Shown here: one piece after another, positions 17,627 through 26,142 of the stretch
Position numbering within the stretch: position 1 is the stretch's first letter
Layout of the letters: the number at the start of each line of letters is the position of its first letter
Source: an uncultured Bacteroidales bacterium
Lineage (GTDB): Bacteria > Bacteroidota > Bacteroidia > Bacteroidales > F082
NCBI GenBank assembly: GCA_937896895.1
Contig: CALBNV010000039.1
Coordinates: 1 to 45,416, forward strand
Reading direction: 5' to 3'
DNA: 45,416 nt
Made by a program: the position numbers and the translations under genes
The notes under the pieces: generated by a model
The model's input: the letters and a program-made list of their open reading frames with translations, nothing else
Told to the model about the DNA's origin: nothing
Databases searched by the model: none

Positions 17627-18439
17627 CTAATTTTTTCTGTTTTTTCTTTCTTCTCTCGCTTCTTTTCTTTGTGCCTTTCTGAGGGCTTTCTCGTTGGCTT
17701 TCTCCACGTAACGTGGGTTATCTCCTTTATAATGATACTCTTCGCGTATTAAATCTTCAAGATTCTCGTTGAAAACGTATGTCAGTCTGAATGTGAAAAG
17801 GTTGTTGTGCTGGTTGAATGGCCCCAGTATTTCACCTTTGATGTTTGGCCATGAACGTGTCCCGATAGGGTTGATGGAGTATGAATAACGTGCTCCGAGT
17901 TTCAGACGTTTCCAGATGCGAATCTTGACGTCGGCAATGATGTTAAACTCATCGCGGGTATATTCCCCGCTGTATAAGGTTATCGGGCTTTCTTTCTCAT
18001 GCGCGTATTCTTTGATGCTCATCAAGCGTGCATACGAAACACCGACGCCAACCGAAGCGAACTTCTTGTCTGTGAGATATAAAATCAACGGCACCTCGCC
18101 GTAATTCAGACTCATGTTGTATTCGCCTGTCACTTTTGTCTCCTCGCCAAACCAAATGATGGTCTCACCGTCTTTATATTTCTTGCCTTGCAACGCGCCT
18201 TTTTGGTTGAACAGCACTTCAAGCGACAGTTCCATGCTGAAATTGTTCTTTTTGAAAATAGGTGTCAACACGCCGACACCGGCATGCACGCCCTTTTTGT
18301 AAAAACCCATCATTTGGTCGCCGTCAACCTGACAGATGTTCAATCCGACAAATGCTTCTCCTTGAAACAATTGTGCTTTGGTATTGTTTGAAATGCCTGC
18401 GAATATGGTGAATAATACAATAAATAAAATTTTCTTCAT
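17627..18439 (-). CDS. Outer-membrane beta-barrel (PorT/porin-like) protein
   Basis: The 270-residue protein has a signal peptide (KKILFIVLFTIFAGISNNTKAQ, cleavage near residue 22). It continues with alternating amphipathic strands typical of the small Bacteroidetes outer-membrane barrels (PF13568-like): GEAFVGLNICQVDGD, HAGVGVLTPIF, SVGVGVSYARL, LKLGARYSYSI and FTFRLTYVF. The last 45 residues form a highly basic, probably exposed tail (KALRKAQRKEAREERKNRKN), unusual for a barrel. The function is unknown. The ATG at 18439 starts the signal peptide; longer frames run through the 45-base gap after tex. It is probably the last gene of the TPR-popT-aroE-tex transcript. Confidence 0.78.
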   Translation of the reverse strand: MKKILFIVLFTIFAGISNNTKAQLFQGEAFVGLNICQVDGDQMMGFYKKGVHAGVGVLTPIFKKNNFSMELSLEVLFNQKGALQGKKYKDGETIIWFGEETKVTGEYNMSLNYGEVPLILYLTDKKFASVGVGVSYARLMSIKEYAHEKESPITLYSGEYTRDEFNIIADVKIRIWKRLKLGARYSYSINPIGTRSWPNIKGEILGPFNQHNNLFTFRLTYVFNENLEDLIREEYHYKGDNPRYVEKANEKALRKAQRKEAREERKNRKN

Positions 18440-18484
18440 GAGTATGATTTTATTTCCTTTTGCCTTAACGGAAAACATGCCGTT

Positions 18485-20605
18485 TTATTTCATCGAAAGA
18501 CTTATTCTTTTCCTCGCGACATCGACTTCGGTCACGGTCACTCTGACCTTCTGGTTCAGCTTCACGACCTGGTTTGGGTCGCTGATGAATTTGCTCGACA
18601 TCTGGCTGATGTGAACCAATCCGTCCTGATGCACTCCGACATCGACGAAGCAGCCGAATGCCGTGACATTTGTTACGATGCCGACTAATTGCATGCCTTG
18701 CCGTAAGTCGTTGATTGTGCGTATGTTCTTGTCAAATTCAAATGTCTCGAACGATTTTCTTGGGTCACGGCCCGGTTTCTCAAGTTCGGAAATGATGTCG
18801 TTTATCGTCTCGATGCCAAATTCTTTCTCGATGAACTCTTTCGGGTTTATTTTCGCGATAAGCTCTTTGTTGCCGATCAGTTCGCTGACTTTGACATTGA
18901 GTCTTGATGCCATTTTCTCGACGATGTGGTAACTTTCCGGGTGCACTGCGCTGTCATCGAGTGGTTGCGCCGCGCCGTGAATCCTCAGGAATCCCGCGCA
19001 TTGCTCGAATGCCTTGCTGCCCAGTCGCGGAACATCAAGTAGCTGTTTTCTGCTCTTGAAGCCTCCGTTGTCATTTCTGAATTTCACTATCGAGCTTGCG
19101 AGTTGCGGTCCGACGCCGCTGACGTACGACAGGAGCTGCTCGCTGGCGGAATTGAGTTCCACGCCGACGGCATTCACGCAGCTCTCGACGACATTGCCGA
19201 GCTCGTCACCAAGCATCTTCTGGTTCACGTCGTGCTGATATTGCCCGACACCGATTGACTTCGGGTCGATTTTCACGAGTTCGGCCAGCGGGTCCATCAG
19301 CCGGCGGCCTATGCTCACAGCGCCGCGCACCGTGATGTCGTATTCGGGGAACTCGTCGCGTGCGACCTTGCTCGCGGAATAAACGGAGGCCCCGCTCTCG
19401 TTCACCATGACGGCGGTGATGTCGCGGTCGAACTTTATGCTCTTGATGAAGTCTTCCGTCTCGCGTCCCGCAGTGCCGTTGCCGATGGCGATGACCTCGA
19501 CTTTATACGCCTGAACAAGGTATCTTATCTTCGCGGCTGCGGCGTGTGTCTCGTTTTGCGGTGGGTGAGGGTAGATGGTCTCATTGTGAATCAATGCGCC
19601 GTATTCGTTGAGAATCACCACTTTGCAGCCCGTGCGGAAGCCCGGGTCAAGGGCGAGGACGCGTTTCTGACCTAAAGGAGCAGCAAGCAGAAGTTGCCGC
19701 AGGTTCTCGGCGAAGACTTTCACCGCGACTTCATCGGCCTTCTGCTTGTAAAGCGCACGGATCTCGGTCTCAAGCGAAGGTTCGAGAAGACGCTTCCATG
19801 CATCGTCGATGGCATCCTGGACCAGGTCGGTACTGGCATTGTCGCCCTTCAGGAAAATGTTGTCCAAAGTCTTCAGCGCGTCTTCATCGTTGATGTTGAG
19901 TTTGACCCTGAGCAGGCCATCTTCCTCGGCTCGGAACAACGCCAGAATCCTGTGTGACGCCGCCTTGGAAATCGGCTCGCTGAAGTCGAAATACTGCTTA
20001 TATGTCTGAGCCTCAGCCTCTTTGCCTTTGACTAACGATGATTTTATGATGCCGTTTCTGTGATATATGTCACGGATTTTGTTGCGTCCCTTTATGCTTT
20101 CCGACACCCATTCCGCCATGATGTCGCACGCACCTTTCAAAGCTTCTTCTTCGTTGTTGACATCTTTCTCCTTATTAATATAGCGTTTTGCGAGACTGTT
20201 CACGTCGTCGCTGTTTTGCGACATGATGAGTTTTGCGAGCGGCTCAAGTCCTTTCTGACGTGCTATCTCAGCCCTCGTCCTGCGCTTCGGCTTGTATGGA
20301 AGATACAGATCCTCAACGTCTTGCATCGTCTGCGCCTCGTTGATCTGCTTTTCAAGCTCGGGTGTAAGTTTCTCTTGTTCGGAAATTGATTTCAGCACAA
20401 ATTCCTTGCGTTTGTCTAATTCGTCGAGCTGTTCGATGCGTTTCTTTATGTCGGCGACCGTCTCCTCGTTCATCGTGTTTGTCATCTCCTTGCGATAACG
20501 CGCGATGAACGGCACGGTCGCGCCTTCGCTTAGAAGTTTTATGACGTTTTCAGCGACTCTTTCGCTTACGTTGAATTCCCTTGCTATTTGATTGATGTGG
20601 CTCAT
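18485..20605 (-). CDS. tex: Tex-family transcription accessory protein
   Basis: The 706-residue protein matches Tex: an N-terminal helical region with the GATVPFIARYRKEMT motif, a YqgF/RuvC-like nuclease fold with VLALDPGFRTGCK (about 315-328), the helix-hairpin-helix segment VGPQLASSIVKFRNDNGGF and RKQLLDVPRLG, and a C-terminal S1 domain (GIVTNVTAFGCFVDVGVHQDGLVHISQ). Tex binds nucleic acid and RNA polymerase and affects transcription and stress tolerance. The ATG at 20605 overlaps the aroE stop (ATGA), so the two are translationally coupled; the full product length agrees with the family. Confidence 0.95.
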   Translation of the reverse strand: MSHINQIAREFNVSERVAENVIKLLSEGATVPFIARYRKEMTNTMNEETVADIKKRIEQLDELDKRKEFVLKSISEQEKLTPELEKQINEAQTMQDVEDLYLPYKPKRRTRAEIARQKGLEPLAKLIMSQNSDDVNSLAKRYINKEKDVNNEEEALKGACDIMAEWVSESIKGRNKIRDIYHRNGIIKSSLVKGKEAEAQTYKQYFDFSEPISKAASHRILALFRAEEDGLLRVKLNINDEDALKTLDNIFLKGDNASTDLVQDAIDDAWKRLLEPSLETEIRALYKQKADEVAVKVFAENLRQLLLAAPLGQKRVLALDPGFRTGCKVVILNEYGALIHNETIYPHPPQNETHAAAAKIRYLVQAYKVEVIAIGNGTAGRETEDFIKSIKFDRDITAVMVNESGASVYSASKVARDEFPEYDITVRGAVSIGRRLMDPLAELVKIDPKSIGVGQYQHDVNQKMLGDELGNVVESCVNAVGVELNSASEQLLSYVSGVGPQLASSIVKFRNDNGGFKSRKQLLDVPRLGSKAFEQCAGFLRIHGAAQPLDDSAVHPESYHIVEKMASRLNVKVSELIGNKELIAKINPKEFIEKEFGIETINDIISELEKPGRDPRKSFETFEFDKNIRTINDLRQGMQLVGIVTNVTAFGCFVDVGVHQDGLVHISQMSSKFISDPNQVVKLNQKVRVTVTEVDVARKRISLSMK

Positions 20606-21351
20606 ATTTGTTGTTCTTTGTTCCAAATGCTCCAAGCTGCGTCTGCTTGTATGTGTAACATTTTCAATCCGTTATATGTACTCGCGCCTCTTGTTACACC
20701 TTTCTTTAAAAATAATGTCTCTCCAGGATTGTAAATCAAGTCTATCAAAACGTTCGATGAGTTGATTGTGTCATACGGAATGTCCGCGCATTCGTTGACG
20801 TTTGGATGCATCCCAAGTGGAGTGGCGTTGATAATCAGCTCGTTGTCATGGAAACCGATGGCTTTTAACTGAGTGTATGTCAGATTTCCTTCTGTGTTTG
20901 AATGTCTTGTAACAGTTTGATAATCAATATTCATTTTTTTCAGTGTGTACTGAACGGCCTTTGATGCACCTCCAGTCCCGCAGACTATGGCTCTGCTGAT
21001 TTCTTTTTCTGATATAGCTTCTTTCAGAAGTTCTTGAAAACCAATGTAATCCGTGTTGAAACCATGCAATTTTCTGTCTGAATCTATTTTCACGGCGTTT
21101 ACCGCCCCGATTTTTTCTGCATTTTCATCAACGAAATCAAGATGCCCGATTATTTCGTTCTTGTATGGATGTGTGACGGTGAATCCTTGCAGTTCTGGAT
21201 TTGAGTCGATAATGTTCTCCAGCATGTCAAGACTTTCGATGTCAAAGTTGTCGAATTTACAGTCCAGACAATCGCTTCTGAATTTGTTTTCAAAATAATC
21301 CTTTGAATATGAATGCTTTAAAGGATGGCCGATCAGTCCGTAAAATTTCAT
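20602..21351 (-). CDS. aroE: Shikimate dehydrogenase
   Basis: The 249-residue enzyme reduces 3-dehydroshikimate to shikimate with NADPH. The substrate site is visible as GHPLKHSYS (8-16), VTHPYK with catalytic Lys64, AVNA with Asn85, and NTD with Asp101. The Rossmann nucleotide loop is CGTGGASKAV (124-133). The C-terminal DLIYNPGET...GLKMLHIQA segment is also typical. The NADPH-specific NRT motif is replaced by TRHS, so cofactor preference is uncertain. It overlaps popT upstream and tex downstream (ATGA at both ends). The kinase of the same pathway, aroK, is at 40853-41359. Confidence 0.93.
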   Translation of the reverse strand: MKFYGLIGHPLKHSYSKDYFENKFRSDCLDCKFDNFDIESLDMLENIIDSNPELQGFTVTHPYKNEIIGHLDFVDENAEKIGAVNAVKIDSDRKLHGFNTDYIGFQELLKEAISEKEISRAIVCGTGGASKAVQYTLKKMNIDYQTVTRHSNTEGNLTYTQLKAIGFHDNELIINATPLGMHPNVNECADIPYDTINSSNVLIDLIYNPGETLFLKKGVTRGASTYNGLKMLHIQADAAWSIWNKEQQI

Positions 21352-22250
21352 TTGTTGTCTTTCTTTGCTGCCATTTTCTCGGTTAAGACAATGATTGCGG
21401 CACCAATCAGTAATATCACTATTGCTGTGGCGAAATGAATGTCAAATTCCGGCTTAAAATATTCATAACCAGTTACTTTCGCCTCGTTGCCGAAATATGT
21501 TATAACTTCGTTTTTCCAAGGCCAGATGATTGGCATCGAGCCAAGGATGAAGCCTGTGAGGAGCGATATCGTGATGTCGCGGTAGTTCTTGTAGATCCAT
21601 GCAAGAAGGTGGGCGAAGGCGAGGAGTCCGGCCACCGCGCCAATGGCAACGGGTATCAAAACGCCGAGGTCAAGATTATTAACAGCCTGAATCATAACAA
21701 GTTGGTAGTTGCCCATAAGGACAAGGACAAACGATCCGGAAAGTCCTGGAAGAATCATCGAGCATGTCGCGACGGCTCCGCAGACCATGAGATATAGAAA
21801 GTTACTGTTTTCTTTCGCCGGTGTGCCGAAGGCGATAAACACTGCAATTGCCGTTCCAATGATGAATGAGACGATGGCTTTCCAATCCCATTTTTCAACG
21901 GTTTTCCCGACGTAATATATTGACGTTAAAATCATTCCGAAGAAAAACGACCACAGGTAAATAGGATAGTTCTTGAACAGGAAATCGAAGATTCTTGCGA
22001 TTGTAAATATCGCAACGACTATGCCGATGCCGACGGAACAGAGAAACTTGAGGTCGGTGTGTTGGGCGAACTCCTTGAATTTCCCGGTGAAAAGCAGTCT
22101 CAGAGCTGTCAGGTTGAACGATTTCAGTGAGTTGACCAAGCGCTCGAAAATCCCGGTGATGAGTGCTATTGTTCCGCCCGACACGCCTGGGATGACATTG
22201 GCCGAGCCGATTCCAAGTCCTTTTAGGAAATTACTGATAAATTGATTCAT
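21348..22250 (-). CDS. DUF368 membrane protein, PopT-type polyprenyl-phosphate transporter
   Basis: The 300-residue protein has about eight predicted transmembrane segments and the DUF368 (PF04018) N-terminal signature GIGSANVIPGVSGGTIALITGI. A second repeat of the motif, CSMILPGLSGSFVLVLMG, lies in the middle, consistent with an inverted-repeat transporter. Members of this family (PopT) have been shown to return undecaprenyl phosphate across the inner membrane for reuse. It would support the peptidoglycan and polysaccharide genes in this window. The start is at 22250, 2 bases after the TPR gene, and its stop overlaps the aroE start. Confidence 0.88.
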   Translation of the reverse strand: MNQFISNFLKGLGIGSANVIPGVSGGTIALITGIFERLVNSLKSFNLTALRLLFTGKFKEFAQHTDLKFLCSVGIGIVVAIFTIARIFDFLFKNYPIYLWSFFFGMILTSIYYVGKTVEKWDWKAIVSFIIGTAIAVFIAFGTPAKENSNFLYLMVCGAVATCSMILPGLSGSFVLVLMGNYQLVMIQAVNNLDLGVLIPVAIGAVAGLLAFAHLLAWIYKNYRDITISLLTGFILGSMPIIWPWKNEVITYFGNEAKVTGYEYFKPEFDIHFATAIVILLIGAAIIVLTEKMAAKKDNK

Positions 22251-22252
22251 AA

Positions 22253-23692
22253 TTAGTTGATTGTGTTGTTCTTATTCTTAATTCTGTACTCCTCAATTAA
22301 TTCCATGACTGATTCGTTGTTTGTCAGGCTTTCTGCGTCAAAGTTCAAGAACTCGATATGTCCATCGTAATCCAGATTCAATGCCATTTCAAGTGTCAGA
22401 AGTCCTGATTCATTTTCGTTTTCCGCGAAATGGAGGAATGCTTTCCTGTAGAGCAAAGGGGCGTTGTCTCCTAATGTGGCGAGTCCGCGGTTTATTGCTG
22501 CGAAAGCGTTTTCAGGGTCGTCTTTCAGGACGTGACATTCCATCAAGGCGATGTATGCGTTCTCGTCGTAAGGATCGATGTCAATGATGTCAAGAACAAT
22601 CTTTATCGCCTTGTCATAATCGTTCAGTTTATTGTATTCCTCAGCAAGAACAAACATGTAATCAGTATTGTTCGGTGCGAGTGTGTGTGCGTGTTTGAGG
22701 AATTTTATCGCCGACAGCGGGTTGTTCTCGTCGCTCAGGATGAACCCGATTCCTGCGTATGCTTCAGGAAGGTTTTCATCGAGTTTCATGGCTTTTTTAT
22801 AACATCTCATCGCTTCGGTGATGTCGCCGAGTTTCGCGTAGGCTTCACCGTTTAGGCATAGGAGAAGTGGTGTCTCGGCGTTGTAACGTGTCGCTTCGTC
22901 CACGATGACGAGTGTCTCTTTGAATCTTCCTGTCTCGTTGTATGCCGTGGCGATGTCGCTGTAAGCCTTCTTGTTGTGCGGGTCGATGGCGAGGACGTAT
23001 TCGAGTTGCTCAATCGCGTCGTCAAGCCTGTTAAGTCTGATGTAACAGTTGCTCAATGCCATCCAAGCCTCTACGCTGTACGGATTCAAGTCGATTTCAT
23101 TTTTGAAGAAGTCAATGGCATCGTCCATCCTGTTAAGCATTGAATAACAATTCCTTATCTCAAAATATTGATTGTCCAGATCAATGCTTCTGTTCAGACC
23201 TTTGATGAAAAACTCAAGTGCCTTGTTAATGTCACCGAGATTCTCGTATTCTATGGCGATGAAGTTGAACAAATCTTCACATTCCTTATAGTCAAAGGCC
23301 TTTACGGCTTTCATGTATGCGTTGATGGCTTTTTTGCTTTCGCCGAGGTCTGAATAACAAGAACCTAAAGTGATTTGGTAGTCGGCGTCTTCCTTGTCAA
23401 CTGTAGCGTTTTTCAATGTTGACAAGGCTTCCTGCGCATGTGAGTTCGCGAGAAGCTGTTTCGCCTTGATAATCTGAATCATCGGGTTGTCGGGATGGAA
23501 CTTGAGAGCTATGTCGGCTGCAATATTCGCCTTCTTGATGTTGTCGTGCTGCAGATAATGTTCCAAGATGACGTTGAGCTCATCGGCATCGAAATAACAC
23601 GACTTGTCCTGTTTTATCATCGACTCAAAACGATCAACAAGTTCATTCACATCGAACTCATCATCCATGAAATTGTCATCCTCAAACGCCAT
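22253..23692 (-). CDS. Cytoplasmic TPR-repeat protein
   Basis: The 479-residue protein has no signal peptide. It opens with an acidic segment (residues 1-25) and then consists of about eleven TPRs from residue 40 to 440, for example the blocks AWMALSNCYIRLNRLDDAIEQL and AYAGIGFILSDENNPLSAI. This layout is typical of soluble TPR scaffolds in Bacteroidales. It is the first gene of a probable five-gene transcript with popT, aroE, tex and the barrel protein. Function cannot be inferred beyond protein-protein interaction. Confidence 0.8.
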   Translation of the reverse strand: MAFEDDNFMDDEFDVNELVDRFESMIKQDKSCYFDADELNVILEHYLQHDNIKKANIAADIALKFHPDNPMIQIIKAKQLLANSHAQEALSTLKNATVDKEDADYQITLGSCYSDLGESKKAINAYMKAVKAFDYKECEDLFNFIAIEYENLGDINKALEFFIKGLNRSIDLDNQYFEIRNCYSMLNRMDDAIDFFKNEIDLNPYSVEAWMALSNCYIRLNRLDDAIEQLEYVLAIDPHNKKAYSDIATAYNETGRFKETLVIVDEATRYNAETPLLLCLNGEAYAKLGDITEAMRCYKKAMKLDENLPEAYAGIGFILSDENNPLSAIKFLKHAHTLAPNNTDYMFVLAEEYNKLNDYDKAIKIVLDIIDIDPYDENAYIALMECHVLKDDPENAFAAINRGLATLGDNAPLLYRKAFLHFAENENESGLLTLEMALNLDYDGHIEFLNFDAESLTNNESVMELIEEYRIKNKNNTIN

Positions 23693-23711
23693 TTTGATTT
23701 TAGAAAAAATT

Positions 23712-23743
23712 TTTGCAAAAGTACTAAATATTTAATAATTTTG
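23712..23743 (+). promoter_or_regulatory. Promoter of glmM
   Basis: TTTG (23712-23715), a 20-base spacer and TAATTTTG (23736-23743) give a near-ideal Bacteroidetes promoter. The glmM start codon follows 24 bases after the -7 box. Its -33 element abuts the -7 box of the divergent operon. Confidence 0.75.
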
Positions 23744-23749
23744 CGCAAA
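23716..23749 (-). promoter_or_regulatory. Promoter of TPR-popT-aroE-tex operon
   Basis: On the minus strand TTTG (23749-23746), a 22-base spacer and TACTTTTG (23723-23716) fit the Bacteroidetes promoter, with a slightly long spacer. It overlaps the divergent glmM promoter almost completely. The start codon lies 23 bases downstream. Confidence 0.65.
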
Positions 23750-23767
23750 TTTTTAAAGAAAAAGACT

Positions 23768-25150
23768 ATGCCATTAATTAAATCAATTTCTGGATTCCGT
23801 GGCACGATTGGCGGAAAACCGGACGATGGATTGACTCCAATAGACATTGTAAAACTCACATCATCATTCATTTGCCTGATACGCAGAAGCGGCGTCAAGC
23901 GTCCGCGCATTGTTGTAGGACGCGACGGCCGTCTTTCTGGCACGATGGTGAACCAGCTCGTTTGCGGCAACCTTCAGGCGATGGGCGCCGATGTCATTGA
24001 TATAGGTCTGAGCACTACACCTACAACAGAAATCGCCGTTACTGAACTTAAGGCTGACGGCGGCGTGATACTCACGGCATCGCATAACCCAAAGGAATGG
24101 AATGCATTGAAACTCCTTGATAATAAAGGTGAATTCATTGACGCGGCCGATGGGAAATGGCTTCTCGACAAAGCAGCGAAGGACGAATATGAGTTCTCTC
24201 CGATTGATGAAATCGGCTCTTACACTTTGGCGGAAGGCTGGATGGAACGCCATGCTGATATGGTCTGCAAACTACCTTTAGTGAAAAAAGACGTTATCGA
24301 AAAGGCAAATCTGAAGGTCGTCGTCGATGGCGTAAACTCAACAGGCGGAATCGCCATTCCAATGCTACTCAGGAAGTTAGGCGTGAAAGATGTCGTTGAA
24401 CTCAACTGCGAGGTGACCGGAAAGTTCGCACACAATCCTGAACCGCTCGCGGTGAATCTCGTGGAGACTTGTGCTAAAGTGAAGGAATGTGGCGCCGACC
24501 TCGGCATCGTCGTTGACCCTGACGTTGACCGCCTTGCATTCATCAACGAAAACGGTGAGATGTACGGCGAGGAATACACACTCGTGACCGTCGCTTCCTA
24601 TATCTTGGAACACAAAAAAGGTAATACGGTATCTAACTTGTCGTCAACACGCGCGTTGCGTGACGTGACAAACGCAGCAGGCGGACAGTACTCCCCGGCG
24701 GCTGTCGGCGAAGTCAATGTCGTCGCAAAAATGAAGGAAGTCGGCGCGGTCATCGGTGGAGAAGGCAATGGAGGCGTCATCTACCCTGAAATACACTATG
24801 GACGTGACGCTCTTGTCGGCGTGGGTCTTTTCCTGACGTATCTTGTTGAAAATAAATGCACTGTGTCGGAACTGAAGAAGAAGTTCCCTTTGTATTTTAT
24901 GTCGAAGAACAAGATTCAGCTCACTCCGACGACTGATGTCGATGGAATTTTGGTTAAGATGGCAGAGAAGTTCAAAAACGAGAAGGTCACGACCATCGAC
25001 GGCGTGAAGATTGATTTCGCTGACGGATGGGTGCACCTCCGCAAGTCAAATACCGAACCGATTATCAGGGTTTACTCGGAGGGCAAGTCGGAGGCGGAGG
25101 CCGACCGCCTCGCTCAGATGATGCTCGATGAAGCCCGAAAAATGATGTGA
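23768..25150 (+). CDS. glmM: Phosphoglucosamine mutase
   Basis: The 460-residue enzyme belongs to the alpha-D-phosphohexomutase family. It has the phosphoserine loop TASHNP with Ser105, the metal loop DPDVDR (250-255), the sugar-binding loop GGEGNGG (330-336) and the phosphate-binding RKSNTEP near the C-terminus. In Bacteroidetes this type is annotated as GlmM, converting glucosamine-6-phosphate to glucosamine-1-phosphate for UDP-GlcNAc synthesis. The GEGNGG loop differs from the proteobacterial GlmM loop, so phosphomannomutase activity is an alternative. The ATG at 23768 is preferred because it lies behind the promoter; a longer frame reaches into the divergent gene. A hairpin terminator follows. 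Confidence 0.88.
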   Translation: MPLIKSISGFRGTIGGKPDDGLTPIDIVKLTSSFICLIRRSGVKRPRIVVGRDGRLSGTMVNQLVCGNLQAMGADVIDIGLSTTPTTEIAVTELKADGGVILTASHNPKEWNALKLLDNKGEFIDAADGKWLLDKAAKDEYEFSPIDEIGSYTLAEGWMERHADMVCKLPLVKKDVIEKANLKVVVDGVNSTGGIAIPMLLRKLGVKDVVELNCEVTGKFAHNPEPLAVNLVETCAKVKECGADLGIVVDPDVDRLAFINENGEMYGEEYTLVTVASYILEHKKGNTVSNLSSTRALRDVTNAAGGQYSPAAVGEVNVVAKMKEVGAVIGGEGNGGVIYPEIHYGRDALVGVGLFLTYLVENKCTVSELKKKFPLYFMSKNKIQLTPTTDVDGILVKMAEKFKNEKVTTIDGVKIDFADGWVHLRKSNTEPIIRVYSEGKSEAEADRLAQMMLDEARKMM

Positions 25151-25156
25151 CAAATT

Positions 25157-25189
25157 TCATGGAACGGCCTGGTTCCGGCCGTTCCATGA
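25157..25189 (+). terminator. Hairpin terminator of glmM
   Basis: A perfect 13-base-pair stem (TCATGGAACGGCC with GGCCGTTCCATGA) closes a 7-base loop, starting 7 bases after the glmM stop. The following sequence has only three T residues, so it may work as a strong stem or processing signal rather than a textbook U-tract terminator. The stem is symmetric and could act in both directions. Confidence 0.7.
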
Positions 25190-25226
25190 TTTAAGGCATT
25201 TGTTTTCAAACAGTTATTAACCACCC

Positions 25227-25472
25227 ATGAATAAAACCAACAAAAAACGCAAACGTCGCAGCTACAGGTATCATGCTCTGACTTTTAAATTGTCGCAGGG
25301 ACAATACAAGTCGCTGACAAATTATTGCAAAGCGCGTAAAACAACTCCTATCAAATTGATAAAGAAGAATATAGAACGTTTTATCTCGCATTATGAGTAT
25401 GGTGTCCCTGAGGAATTGTATCTCTGCGAGAACCAGCTGAATCTTTTTGATGAGTTTGCCAAAAACGATTAA
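25227..25472 (+). CDS. Small basic protein, possible ribbon-helix-helix fold
   Basis: The 81-residue protein starts with a strongly basic segment (NKKRKRRSYRYH, residues 5-16). Then come a short strand (ALTFKLS) and two helices (QYKSLTNYCKARKTTPIKLIKKNIERFI), resembling the ribbon-helix-helix layout of small DNA-binding proteins. The last 25 residues are acidic. I recognise no named family. It lies between the glmM terminator and the convergent recR, with 4 bases between the stop codons. It has no clear promoter of its own, so weak read-through from glmM is possible. Confidence 0.6.
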   Translation: MNKTNKKRKRRSYRYHALTFKLSQGQYKSLTNYCKARKTTPIKLIKKNIERFISHYEYGVPEELYLCENQLNLFDEFAKND

Positions 25473-25476
25473 ACGG

Positions 25477-26085
25477 TCATTTGTCGAACGGCACCCTGTT
25501 TGCAATCGACCTTCCAAGAGTTACTTCATCGGCGAACTCGAGCGCATCGCCAACCGAAATCCCTTTGGCTATAACTGAAATCTGACCTTCGAAATGTTTT
25601 AACATCTTGAAAATGTAATAGTTAGTAGTGTCACCTTCTATGGTGGCTGGCAATGCTAAAATAATCTCCCTGAAATTTTCCTTAATGCTTCTGTCAACCA
25701 ATTCCTTGATTCTCAAATCGTTGGGCGAGATACCGTTGATTGGGTCAATGACACCGCCAAGGACATGGTAAATCCCGTTGAATGAACTCGTCCGCTCTAT
25801 TGCCATGACATCGCGCATGTCGGCCACAACACAAAGTAACTCGTTGTCTCTCTTTGGATTAGAGCAGATGGAACATTCCTCTTCATCGCTGATGTTATAA
25901 CAGCGTTTGCATAGAACAATATTGTTCCGCATATTCAAAAGTGCCTGAGAAAGCATGTCGGTGGCAATTTTGTCCTCGCCAAGAAGATGCAACGCTAACC
26001 TCAATGCGGTTTTTCTGCCAACTCCAGGGAGTTTTGCAAGCTCATCTACGGCTTTTTCAAGCAGAATAGAAGAATATTCGGCCAT
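25477..26085 (-). CDS. recR: Recombination protein RecR
   Basis: The 202-residue protein matches RecR, the clamp-forming partner of RecF and RecO in DNA gap repair. The helix-hairpin-helix segment LPGVGRKTALR is at 19-29, the four zinc cysteines are at 59, 62, 71 and 74, and a Toprim domain (about 83-180) contains the LCVVADMRDVMAIE strand. The C-terminal TLGRSIANR matches the conserved RecR end. The ATG at 26085 (MAEYSS) fits the usual length better than the in-frame codon three residues upstream. It is transcribed from a promoter shared head to head with the MORN gene. Confidence 0.95.
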   Translation of the reverse strand: MAEYSSILLEKAVDELAKLPGVGRKTALRLALHLLGEDKIATDMLSQALLNMRNNIVLCKRCYNISDEEECSICSNPKRDNELLCVVADMRDVMAIERTSSFNGIYHVLGGVIDPINGISPNDLRIKELVDRSIKENFREIILALPATIEGDTTNYYIFKMLKHFEGQISVIAKGISVGDALEFADEVTLGRSIANRVPFDK

Positions 26086-26097
26086 ACACAACAAATT

Positions 26098-26130
26098 TTT
26101 GCAAAAATACGTTATTTATCTATATTTTTG
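26098..26130 (+). promoter_or_regulatory. Promoter of the MORN-repeat gene
   Basis: TTTG (26098-26101), a 21-base spacer and TATTTTTG (26123-26130) are the mirror image of the recR promoter. The two form a palindrome in which each -33 element abuts the opposing -7 element. The start codon lies 12 bases downstream of the -7 box. Confidence 0.75.
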
Positions 26131-26134
26131 CAAA
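26102..26134 (-). promoter_or_regulatory. Promoter of recR
   Basis: On the minus strand TTTG (26134-26131), a 21-base spacer and TATTTTTG (26109-26102) form a perfect Bacteroidetes promoter. The start codon lies 16 bases after the -7 box. Confidence 0.75.
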
Positions 26135-26142
26135 AATTTAGA

